Assembly: GCF_000218235.1 (NCBI RefSeq)
Contig: NZ_GL945017.1
Location: 3,176,422 to 3,240,421 of the forward strand
Origin: Hallella multisaccharivorax DSM 17128
GTDB taxonomy: Bacteria > Bacteroidota > Bacteroidia > Bacteroidales > Bacteroidaceae
Length of the DNA stretch: 64,000 bases
Direction of reading: 5' to 3'
The notes beneath the pieces were generated by a model, which saw only the letters and a program-made list of their open reading frames with translations, did not search any database and had not been told where the DNA came from. The translations under genes were made by a program, and so were the position numbers. How positions within the stretch are numbered: the first letter of the stretch is position 1; each line of letters begins with the position of its first letter. Positions 17,979-25,435 of the stretch are shown piece by piece.

Positions 17979-20003
17979 ATGAAGAGAAAAGCACTTCTTC
18001 TTAGTCTGGTGTTTGCCGCCACAGGCGTCATGGCCCAGACCCTTTCGTCAGGCATTGACTTGAACAACCTCGACCGCAGTGTGCGGCCGGGCGACGACTT
18101 CTACCACTTTGCCGCAGGAGGCTGGCTCAAAAGCCATCCCCTCGACGCCGAGCACTCTGATAACGGCGCCTTCACCGATCTCTACGAGCTCAACCAGAAG
18201 CGCATACAAAACATTATCCTGCAGTATGCCGGCAGCCCGCAAAAACAGGGATCGCTCGAACAGAAGATAGGGTCTCTCTATAACCTGATGATGGACAGCA
18301 CACGCCTGAACCGTGAGGGTTGGACTCCCATCAAGCCTACGCTGAAGAAGATTGCGGACATCAGAAACAAGAAAGAGTATCAGTTAGTGACGGCCGCACT
18401 CGACCGCAACGGCGAGAACACGATGATGTTCGGCATAGGCATTGGGGCTGACTTGCGCAATGCCGACTGGAATATCGTAAGCCTTAGCCAGGGCGGGCTG
18501 GGTCTCGGCACCCGCGACTATTATCTTTCTGACGACGCACAGAACAAGCACGTGTTGGAAGCCTACAAGGCCTACCTCAAAAAGCTCTTCATGATGACGG
18601 GTAGCGATGAGGCCACGGCCGAGAAGAAGATGCAGGCCGTGCTCGCCATCGAGACGCGCATAGCCCGTGTCAGCTACGACCGCGTGAAGCTGCGCGACAT
18701 TGACGCCAACTACCACAAGCTGTCGTACACGCAGTTAGTGACCGACTATCCGGGCATTGACTGGGGCAACGTATTCCTCAAGAGTGGATTCCCTGCCTTC
18801 GACGACGTGGTAGTGGGGCAGCCCGAACCCATTCATGAGGTAGAGAAGATTCTGGAAGAAACCTCTCTCGATGATCTCAAGACGTATGCCGAGGCCCGCG
18901 TCATCAGCGGTGCCAGCAGCCAGTTGAGCGACGACTTCCGCGCCGAGGCGTTCAAATTCAGCTCCGTCCTCAGCGGCACCAAGCAGGACCGGCCGCGCTG
19001 GAAACGCGCCGTAAGCCTGGTAAGTGGGACCTTAGGCGAAGCCATCGGTAAGCTGTACGTAGAGAAATACTTCCCAGAGAGTTCAAAGAAGCGTATGCTC
19101 GAGCTGGTACACAACCTGCAGACAGCGCTGGGCCAGCGCATTGACGAGGCCACATGGATGGGTGCCGAGACCAAGGCTCAGGCCAAGGACAAGCTGTCGA
19201 ACTTCATCATCAAGATAGGCTACCCCGACAAGTGGAAGGACTATAGCGGCCTCCAGGTGAACGACAGCCTTTCGCTGTATGCCAACTTGCAGAATATAGC
19301 CCGCTGGGAGACCGACGACGTCATAGCCCGACGGGCCAATAAACGGGTGGACAAGACGGAGTGGGGCATGACGCCGCAAACCATCAACGCCTACTATAAC
19401 CCCACCACGAACGAGATATGTTTCCCTGCCGCCATACTGCAGCCGCCTTTCTTTGACCCCACAGCCGACGACGCGGCTAACTACGGCGCCATAGGCGGCG
19501 TCATTGGACACGAAATGAGCCACGGCTTCGACGACCAGGGCTCGCAGTTTGACAAAACCGGCAACCAGCGCAACTGGTGGACGGCAGCCGACAAACGCAA
19601 CTTCGATGCACGTACGAAAGTGCTGGCCGACAACTTCTCGGCCTTCGAAGTGCTGCCTGGCGTAAAGGTGAACGGCAAACAGACCTTAGGCGAGAACATC
19701 GGCGACAACGGCGGCCTGAACATTGCCCTGCGTGCCCTCGAGAACGCCATGAAGCAGAATCCCCTCGGCGTGAAGGACGGCTTCACCCCCGAACAGCGCT
19801 TCTTCCTGGCATGGGGCCGCGTGTGGGCCTCAAACATGGCACCCGAATACGTGAAGTATCTGCTCACCGTGGACGTCCACTCTCCCAATATGGCTCGCGT
19901 CAACGGTGCTCTACCGCAGATTGACGCCTGGTACAAGGCCTTTAGCGTAAAGAAGGGCGACAAGCTCTTCTTGCCGAAGAATAAGCGTGCCCACATCTGG
20001 TAA
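17979..20003 (+). CDS. pepO: M13-family zinc metallopeptidase (PepO/neprilysin type)
   Basis: A 674-residue secreted peptidase with a signal peptide (ends GVMAQ). The peptidase motif is HEMSH (His511, Glu512, His515) within GGVIGHEMSHGFDDQG, and the third zinc ligand lies in ENIGDNGG (Glu572). The N-terminal RPGDDFYHFAAGGWL is also typical. Length fits the family. It probably cleaves short peptides in the periplasm. The usual C-terminal CxxW is here AHIW, so the family disulfide Cys is absent. It stands alone, with a repeat-type hairpin downstream. Confidence 0.95.
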   Translation: MKRKALLLSLVFAATGVMAQTLSSGIDLNNLDRSVRPGDDFYHFAAGGWLKSHPLDAEHSDNGAFTDLYELNQKRIQNIILQYAGSPQKQGSLEQKIGSLYNLMMDSTRLNREGWTPIKPTLKKIADIRNKKEYQLVTAALDRNGENTMMFGIGIGADLRNADWNIVSLSQGGLGLGTRDYYLSDDAQNKHVLEAYKAYLKKLFMMTGSDEATAEKKMQAVLAIETRIARVSYDRVKLRDIDANYHKLSYTQLVTDYPGIDWGNVFLKSGFPAFDDVVVGQPEPIHEVEKILEETSLDDLKTYAEARVISGASSQLSDDFRAEAFKFSSVLSGTKQDRPRWKRAVSLVSGTLGEAIGKLYVEKYFPESSKKRMLELVHNLQTALGQRIDEATWMGAETKAQAKDKLSNFIIKIGYPDKWKDYSGLQVNDSLSLYANLQNIARWETDDVIARRANKRVDKTEWGMTPQTINAYYNPTTNEICFPAAILQPPFFDPTADDAANYGAIGGVIGHEMSHGFDDQGSQFDKTGNQRNWWTAADKRNFDARTKVLADNFSAFEVLPGVKVNGKQTLGENIGDNGGLNIALRALENAMKQNPLGVKDGFTPEQRFFLAWGRVWASNMAPEYVKYLLTVDVHSPNMARVNGALPQIDAWYKAFSVKKGDKLFLPKNKRAHIW

Positions 20004-20024
20004 ATTGCTTGCCGTCTTCACACG

Positions 20025-20092
20025 TTTACGGCGTAAAGCGTAAAGACAAACCCTTTACGCCGTAAAGGCAGTGCCTCTACGCCGTAGACAAA
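20025..20092. repeat. Dispersed hairpin repeat after pepO (copy A)
   Basis: TTTACGGCGTAAAG (20025-20038) pairs perfectly with CTTTACGCCGTAAA (20053-20066), followed by AGGCAGTGCCT and a third related arm CTACGCCGTAGAC. The sequence resembles the repeats at 30683-30782, 45375-45492 and 61497-61513. It may end the pepO transcript. The next 110 bases to the rhodanese gene hold nothing else obvious. Confidence 0.7.
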
Positions 20093-20204
20093 AGGAGAAC
20101 ACAGGCCAACTCTGTATTCACTATCATGACGGGTTACGGCATGCGGACGGCTATCTTTCCGGTTGCTCAACGATTATCCCTGACTCCTTAGTATTGCATA
20201 AAAC

Positions 20205-20576
20205 ATGAAGAAAATTTTAGCTCTCCTGCTTGGCTTGTTGGGTCTTGCAAGCAACGCCAGCGCACAGTCAGATAGCATCAAGACTGTTGATGCCACGCAA
20301 TTTGAAGAAATCATCAGGTCGGACTCCGTTGTACTTGTAGATGTCCGCACAGCTGAAGAATATGCCAATGGTCATATTGACAATGCCCTCAATATCGATG
20401 TACTAAAGCCTGACTTTGAGTGTAAGGCGGTAACCTTATCCAAGAGCAAGAACATTGCTGTCTATTGCCGTTCGGGTAAGCGCAGTCTCAAGGCTGCCGC
20501 CATGTTGGCAAAAAGTGGCTACCACGTCATCAACCTCCGTGGTGGATGGATTGAATGGCAGGAATATAAGAAGTAA
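20205..20576 (+). CDS. Secreted rhodanese-like protein
   Basis: A 123-residue protein with a signal peptide (1-20, ends NASAQ) and one rhodanese domain. VVLVDVRTAEEYANGHI and the active loop YCRSGKRS with Cys88 are intact, followed by NLRGGWIEWQ. It should bind sulfane sulfur or act as a thiol-persulfide enzyme in the periplasm; the physiological partner is unknown. It faces the convergent outer-membrane protein gene 13 bases away. Confidence 0.88.
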   Translation: MKKILALLLGLLGLASNASAQSDSIKTVDATQFEEIIRSDSVVLVDVRTAEEYANGHIDNALNIDVLKPDFECKAVTLSKSKNIAVYCRSGKRSLKAAAMLAKSGYHVINLRGGWIEWQEYKK

Positions 20577-20589
20577 TTCATCAATAGGT

Positions 20590-21213
20590 CTAAAAATGGA
20601 AGTTTGCTACTATAGAAAGGTCGTGGTTGTGATAGCTCTCGTTGACAGAAGAATATTTCTTTATAACGTCCAATAGGCCAATATGTCCCTGAACACCAAG
20701 CCTCCAATGTCTGCCCAACTGATAATACACGCCAGGCTGCAGTCCCAAGTCAAATAGCCTATAAACATCTTTATCATTCAATGCGTCTCCTGGATCTGCA
20801 TCATTATAATGGGTAGCATTAGAGGTAAGAAAGGAGAACACTGGGCCCAACTCAACAACAAGCCCGCTCTTACGTGGGTTGTTCATCAGATGATATTGTA
20901 CGAGAACGGGGACATCGATGTATGAACAATCGTACGCATCAACTCCTGGGTCCGTGTCACCAATCTGGAAACGCGCCCGATATCCGATACCCGGCATAAT
21001 GGACCAATGGCCTGACACATGACAATTCAAGCCATAGCCCATCCGGAAAGCGTAAGAACCATCATCAAAAGGTGTCGAGGTCACTCCACCTAAGCCTATA
21101 TACAGGTTATGTTCAAAATGTTTCTTTTGTGCATGACTTGTAGCGGAGAATCCTATTAATGCTAATAACAGGACTATCGCATGTAATATTTTAATATTGG
21201 TGTAATTTATCAT
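20590..21213 (-). CDS. Outer-membrane beta-barrel protein (PF13568-like)
   Basis: A 207-residue protein with signal peptide (ends SATSHAQ), alternating hydrophobic beta strands and a terminal aromatic (VANFHF) as required for insertion by BAM. It resembles the OmpX/PorT-like small barrels common in Bacteroidetes. First in a row with PspC and the deoxyribosyltransferase-like gene on the same strand, though transcription order puts it last. Function unknown. Confidence 0.75.
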   Translation of the reverse strand: MINYTNIKILHAIVLLLALIGFSATSHAQKKHFEHNLYIGLGGVTSTPFDDGSYAFRMGYGLNCHVSGHWSIMPGIGYRARFQIGDTDPGVDAYDCSYIDVPVLVQYHLMNNPRKSGLVVELGPVFSFLTSNATHYNDADPGDALNDKDVYRLFDLGLQPGVYYQLGRHWRLGVQGHIGLLDVIKKYSSVNESYHNHDLSIVANFHF

Positions 21214-21239
21214 ACTATCTATCTTGTTTTCATTATCCG

Positions 21240-21440
21240 CTACTCATTGTTGTCTTTGGGCACGACGATTGCCAGGATGATATATACGATGACACCACAG
21301 AAAGCCGTGCCGAAGGTAAGCACTACATAGATCAGCCGCACCAAGTCGGCATTCAGATCGAAGAAGTCGGCTAAACCACCACACACTCCTGCGATCCATC
21401 TGTTTTTCGTTGACCTCAACAGTTTCTTGTCTTTATCCAT
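21240..21440 (-). CDS. PspC-domain small membrane protein
   Basis: A 66-residue protein, MDKDKKLLRSTKNRWIAGVC followed by GGLADFFDLNADLVRLIYV and one membrane helix (about 35-60). This is the PspC domain, which in other bacteria takes part in envelope-stress signalling. Here it is a stand-alone domain with no PspA or PspF in sight. Confidence 0.88.
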   Translation of the reverse strand: MDKDKKLLRSTKNRWIAGVCGGLADFFDLNADLVRLIYVVLTFGTAFCGVIVYIILAIVVPKDNNE

Positions 21441-21458
21441 AAGCTCTGAATATAATAA

Positions 21459-21911
21459 TTATTTCAATTTCTCAAGCAGCTCTTCTTCCGAACCGCATAC
21501 TCCATCGAACAGACGGTACATCAGTTCGGGCTCTCCAAGATGCTCCACCATGACGAAGACTCGCTTTCCGGCACCCTTCATCCATCCTGCCTCTGTATGA
21601 GCCGAACGACCACAGGGGAGGAGAAGTACACAGGTGTCTGCCCACTTCAACGCATCTATGTCACGTTGAAAGCCACGCTCAGCCACAGGATGCTGTAAAC
21701 CTTTCTGATATTGCTTTACATCCCATTGCTGCCAGTCCTTATCAACCAGACTCCAATGAAAGCCGACGCTTCCACAAAAGCCATTGATATTGTGGTCGTT
21801 ATACGAGGCATGTTCAAAGTCGTAGACCTCATGCCCTGCATCTCTCAGAATGCGAACTATTCTTTGCTGATCCTTATTGCGCCAGCTGCTTGCAAGATAA
21901 ATCTTACTCAT
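21459..21911 (-). CDS. Nucleoside 2-deoxyribosyltransferase-like protein
   Basis: A 150-residue protein beginning MSKIYLASSWRNKDQQ, with a central RDIDALKWADTCVLLLPCG and then RSAHTEAGWMKGAGK. These are the nucleotide-binding strand and the hydrophilic SAxxExG loop with the catalytic Glu of the nucleoside deoxyribosyltransferase/DUF4406-like Rossmann fold. It may move deoxyribose between bases or hydrolyse modified nucleotides. The start codon lies only 4 bases after a -7 element. Confidence 0.75.
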   Translation of the reverse strand: MSKIYLASSWRNKDQQRIVRILRDAGHEVYDFEHASYNDHNINGFCGSVGFHWSLVDKDWQQWDVKQYQKGLQHPVAERGFQRDIDALKWADTCVLLLPCGRSAHTEAGWMKGAGKRVFVMVEHLGEPELMYRLFDGVCGSEEELLEKLK

Positions 21912-21915
21912 GCCC

Positions 21916-21923
21916 CAAAATTA
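21916..21923 (-). promoter_or_regulatory. -7 element directly before the deoxyribosyltransferase-like gene
   Basis: The complement reads TAATTTTG, a perfect element, followed by GGGC and the ATG. Transcription would begin at or next to the start codon, so the mRNA may be leaderless. No convincing -33 box at 19-21 bases. Confidence 0.45.
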
Positions 21924-22005
21924 CGAAATAAATTTGATATATGCGTGCAATTCCTGTAAAATGTGCATGACTGACCGGAGACACTTTCGTGGGCATGTCA
22001 TTGCA

Positions 22006-22088
22006 TGGTCAGCCTTTAGCCACGCGATGACCACGCCTTGGTCATTGCATGACCACGCCTTGGTCACACCCTGACCAAAGTGTGGTCA
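22006..22088. repeat. Array of 17-bp palindromes on a 22-bp period (TGACCA-N5-TGGTCA)
   Basis: TGACCACGCCTTGGTCA occurs at 22028-22044 and again at 22050-22066; TGACCAAAGTGTGGTCA lies at 22072-22088; a decayed unit (TGGTCAGCCTTTAGCCA) lies at 22006-22022. All four start exactly 22 bp apart. Each unit is an inverted repeat of 6 bp with a 5-bp centre, like a dimeric protein's binding site. The array sits in the 558-base gap upstream of the deoxyribosyltransferase-like gene. The rest of the gap (22089-22410) shows no gene. Confidence 0.8.
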
Positions 22089-22410
22089 CGTTTCCTGTCA
22101 ACAATACTGGCACTGTTGCACCTTGGTCAAGCACCAACTCTTTAGTCACATATCCAATGGATTGGGGAACTTCCTTTAACGGTGTCTCCGTCTTTGTCAT
22201 ATCCGAGTATTTATCTATGTTTTCACTATTTCGGCTGCAACGTGATAGCTTCCCTTAATTTGAGACAATACCTAAAGATAGGTAAAGTCGATGTAGCAAT
22301 GATATCTTAGAGCGCATATAGAAACAAATAAGGATTGGTATCTTTGCACACATAAGAACAATACCAGGCAGGCTGGCGGCAAATGAAGCAAGTCACGGTA
22401 TAAAAGAATT

Positions 22411-22435
22411 AGGCTTCCCCCTTTCAAGGAAGCCT
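22411..22435 (-). terminator. Hairpin after the minus-strand outer-membrane protein gene
   Basis: AGGCTTCC (22411-22418) pairs with GGAAGCCT (22428-22435). On the minus strand the stem is followed by AATTCTTTTA, a modest T-rich tail. It lies 35 bases past the stop codon at 22470. Confidence 0.55.
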
Positions 22436-22469
22436 TAAAGATAACCCCGACTTATTGGAAAGAACAGGG

Positions 22470-23252
22470 TTATAATTCAAACTTATAGCCAACGGTAAAC
22501 AGCAGAGTACGATTACAGGAGGTGGAGCTGAAGTTATTGTTGGATCCCGCATCGCCATCCTTACGCAAATCAGTTACTCCGATATTGTATCTCAGATCGG
22601 CAACGACATTCTTGTATTCATAGCTTACACCAACAGGAACAGACAATGAGAATGTCTTGATTCCAGCATCCTCGCTGCCAGATACTGACACCGACTGACC
22701 CTGATAGCTGATGGAAACGTCACCACTTGTCTTTTTACTAACAGCAAATTCAGGTTGCAGGCCAGCTTTTACAGCGAGGCCTTTCCATACATATACATTA
22801 GCAAGGATTGGCACTGTAATGCTGTTCAGATGAATCTTCAGGTCCTCATTAATTGCTATCTTTACTTTATCATCTGTGGTATTTACGAAGCCTTTTGTGT
22901 CGTAGCTTGCACCCTGTTGGGTGTAGAAGGCTCCGAAGGAAAGACCGAAAAGGTCAGAGAACTGATACTGTGCCTCTGCACCCACAGTAAATCCAAACTT
23001 GATTTTGCTTTTGTTGAATCCCACAGCGCCTATCTTTGGTAAATCAGTATCCGATTCAGGAACAAGAGTCGATTCGCCGGCAGATAATTGATGAACAACA
23101 GCATAGGCGACACTAACTGGCATTTTACCTGAGAAGTTACTTACTGTGACACCTGCCTTCGGCGTGATGGAGAATGTACCGGCCTTCTGCTGAGCGCATA
23201 CACTTGAAGCAACCATCAACAAGGCCACTGAACACATTAACTGTTTCTTCAT
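22470..23252 (-). CDS. Outer-membrane beta-barrel protein (PF13568-like)
   Basis: A 260-residue protein with signal peptide (1-20, ends SVCAQ) and a small barrel: SITPKAGVTVSNFSG start, FGFTVGAEAQYQF and LSVPVGVSYEYKNVVADL strands, terminal VGYKFEL. Typical of bacteroidetal OMP_b-brl proteins of unknown role. Monocistronic: no gene within 500 bases upstream except tRNAs, and a hairpin follows. No clear consensus promoter was found. Confidence 0.75.
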   Translation of the reverse strand: MKKQLMCSVALLMVASSVCAQQKAGTFSITPKAGVTVSNFSGKMPVSVAYAVVHQLSAGESTLVPESDTDLPKIGAVGFNKSKIKFGFTVGAEAQYQFSDLFGLSFGAFYTQQGASYDTKGFVNTTDDKVKIAINEDLKIHLNSITVPILANVYVWKGLAVKAGLQPEFAVSKKTSGDVSISYQGQSVSVSGSEDAGIKTFSLSVPVGVSYEYKNVVADLRYNIGVTDLRKDGDAGSNNNFSSTSCNRTLLFTVGYKFEL

Positions 23253-23400
23253 TGGTTTGATATTATATATGTGAATATTATATGAGTCCTATATTTGTTG
23301 CTGTAAAAGAAATGAAGCGCTGCAGGAATTAGGAGCTCATCAGGGAAATAATCTTTAACTATAATACTAAATATAAAAATACAGTCTGAATAGAGAAAGA

Positions 23401-23470
23401 GCGGGATACGGGAATCGAACCCGCCTCCCAGGCTTGGGAAGCCCGTACACTACCGATGTGCTAATCCCGC
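23401..23470 (-). tRNA. tRNA-Gly (anticodon CCC)
   Basis: The reverse complement folds as a cloverleaf: acceptor GCGGGAT/ATCCCGC, anticodon stem CGGGC/GCCTG with loop TTCCCAA, and T-arm GCGGG-TTCGATT-CCCGT. The anticodon is CCC. It follows tRNA-Thr after 4 bases in the same transcript. Confidence 0.93.
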
Positions 23471-23474
23471 ACAG

Positions 23475-23547
<73 letters not shown>

Positions 23548-23558
23548 GTTTGCGTGTG

Positions 23559-23589
23559 CAAAGGTAAACCTTTTTTTTATTCCTGCAAA
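23559..23589 (-). promoter_or_regulatory. Promoter of the tRNA-Thr/tRNA-Gly transcript
   Basis: Minus strand: TTTG (complement of 23586-23589), 19 bases, TACCTTTG (complement of 23559-23566). Initiation near 23551, a few bases before mature tRNA-Thr. Confidence 0.7.
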
Positions 23590-23610
23590 GGGTAAGCTTG
23601 TTTTTTTTTG

Positions 23611-23637
23611 AAAAAAGGCAGTCACCATGGCTGCCTT
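23611..23637 (-). terminator. Rho-independent terminator of the dnaN-recN-TPR gene row
   Basis: On the minus strand AAGGCAG...CTGCCTT (23615-23637) forms a 7-bp stem with a 9-base loop and runs into T6 (23611-23616). It lies about 70 bases past the stop of the TPR/protease gene at 23706. Confidence 0.75.
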
Positions 23638-23705
23638 GACATTTCAATTGGCTTTCCCATTGATAAAATCTTCTGATAGAATAACATCAATAGGATCGAT
23701 TCTGA

Positions 23706-25388
23706 TCATTTACTATACTTTTTGATCAGTTTCTCAGCACGGTTGTCACCCAATTCCTTAGCTTTTGTCAATGCCTCAAGGCCTTTGTCATTCTTTTTCA
23801 TTTCGCAGAGAGCCATACCCTTGATAATATAAAGATCGCTCATTGTCTCCGTGCCTTTGATGTTAAAAGCCAAGTCACATGTTTTGACAGCTTCCTCCAA
23901 TTTATTGACTCTCAGTTGAAGGCTTGCCAGTTCCGCATAATAGAGCGGTTCTGTGCGCGATAGATAAATAGCATGAGCAATATCGTTAAGAGCAAGCTGA
24001 TATTGACGGATCTTCATCTCGCATTGGTATTTCGTATAATAAAAATCAGCCGTTGCATTGTTGTTCATCAGTGAGTCGTAGCGCAAATAGTCAGAGAAAG
24101 CCTTGCGGTAATTGCCATCCGCATCGTATTGTCTACCTCTTGCATATACATAGGGAGCCGATGCTGGGCCAGGCTGTACGTTCACAGCAGTATCGAGCAG
24201 CTCCATGATTTCTGTTTTTGGTGCCTTAAGATGGCTCTTACATTGTGCTGCCTCATAGTAAATCTCGCCGGTCTTTCCTAAGTCGGTCTTCTGCAGGGAC
24301 GCCAGCATGTTCAGCGCTTCTTGGTATTTGGCCTGTGCAAACAATATTTGTGCTTGTTGGTGCCGATAAGTTGGAAGCGGATTCAGTTTGTAGGCTTCTC
24401 CTGCCAATTCATAAGCTTTGTTCCAATTCCATTTCGTGAATGTCGTATCAATGCGATAGGCACAAGCATTATAAACCAAAGCGGCATAATTGCTGTAGGC
24501 CACATCTTTATTTGAAGAACGTTTTACCTCCGTTTGCAGCATCTCATCAGCAGCAGCCAATCTACGATGATTGACAAATTGTAAGGCTTTGGCGTTATAC
24601 CCGTCCGTGGAATTTGGGAAAGACCGGATATAGTCTTCTATATATTCACTATAGCGAATGCTGTCAGTGAGGCTTGCCGCTAAGACGAGCATGAGCGAAG
24701 CCTCTTTCTCATCGTCAGGAAGAGCAGTACGGATACCCGTAGCACGCAAGGTCTGATCGTTGAATGAAAGTCCGAAGCGCTTGAATGTCGTTGTCAGTCG
24801 AGCGTCAGCTGAGAATGCCTCTCCACCTTCCTCAGGTCGCTGTACGATGCCTATGAGTTTTCCTTCATTGTTGATCACGGCGCAGCCTAACATGGAGCCA
24901 GATACATCTTCATCCTTGAAGACATAGTAATTGTAATTGGTCATGAACTTCTCTGTTCTTACCGGTACTACGTTCATGATTTCAGGCTTCTTTAAATCAT
25001 ATCCGATGAGATAGACGGAAGTAGATGGCGTATTGTCCACGGTAGTAGGAAGTTGAGATGCCACGTTATTGTAATCTTTTATACGAAATCGGCAGAGATC
25101 ATAATTCTCCGAGACACCCAACATGGCATCAACAGAATATTGTCTTCCTTTGACGTCGATGATTACGGCGCGGGCCGCATCCTTGAAAGGATGCCACATG
25201 GCAATAGCTTCGCCTGCCATGCCTGTGAAGACGCCATGAGTTGAAGCATGTATGGTGCCGTCAGCATTGTAAGTTGTCAAGGTAAATACACTTTGAGAGG
25301 CTTTCTTTACGGCTGCCGGCTGTGCACTCGCAAATAGGGGTACACCAACAATCATTAACCATAATAAGGAGAATATCTTTTCTTTCAT
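23706..25388 (-). CDS. Secreted protein with trypsin-like domain followed by TPR repeats
   Basis: A 560-residue protein with a signal peptide (1-22). Residues 25-215 look like a chymotrypsin-fold protease: His66 in AMWHPFKD, Asp97 in ENYDLCRF, and Ser163 in EDVSGSMLG, in the correct order and spacing; GKLIGIVQR is the usual strand after the serine. Residues 240-560 are TPR-like helices. The SGS motif lacks the classical GDSGG, so activity is possible but not certain. It follows recN by 47 bases and ends the row at a terminator. Role unknown; periplasmic quality control or scaffold are both possible. Confidence 0.7.
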   Translation of the reverse strand: MKEKIFSLLWLMIVGVPLFASAQPAAVKKASQSVFTLTTYNADGTIHASTHGVFTGMAGEAIAMWHPFKDAARAVIIDVKGRQYSVDAMLGVSENYDLCRFRIKDYNNVASQLPTTVDNTPSTSVYLIGYDLKKPEIMNVVPVRTEKFMTNYNYYVFKDEDVSGSMLGCAVINNEGKLIGIVQRPEEGGEAFSADARLTTTFKRFGLSFNDQTLRATGIRTALPDDEKEASLMLVLAASLTDSIRYSEYIEDYIRSFPNSTDGYNAKALQFVNHRRLAAADEMLQTEVKRSSNKDVAYSNYAALVYNACAYRIDTTFTKWNWNKAYELAGEAYKLNPLPTYRHQQAQILFAQAKYQEALNMLASLQKTDLGKTGEIYYEAAQCKSHLKAPKTEIMELLDTAVNVQPGPASAPYVYARGRQYDADGNYRKAFSDYLRYDSLMNNNATADFYYTKYQCEMKIRQYQLALNDIAHAIYLSRTEPLYYAELASLQLRVNKLEEAVKTCDLAFNIKGTETMSDLYIIKGMALCEMKKNDKGLEALTKAKELGDNRAEKLIKKYSK

Positions 25389-25435
25389 TTTTATCTTAAA
25401 TGATTTATTATCAAACGCTTATTCTGTTCATCAAT

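Noticed and set aside
22049..22258. 69-codon plus-strand frame across the palindrome array
   Set aside because: The frame is formed by repeat units and shows no protein character.
22339..22435. Small RNA from a TATCTTTG element to the hairpin at 22411-22435
   Set aside because: No -33 box at the right distance and no T-run after the hairpin on the plus strand; the hairpin is better explained as the end of the minus-strand gene.
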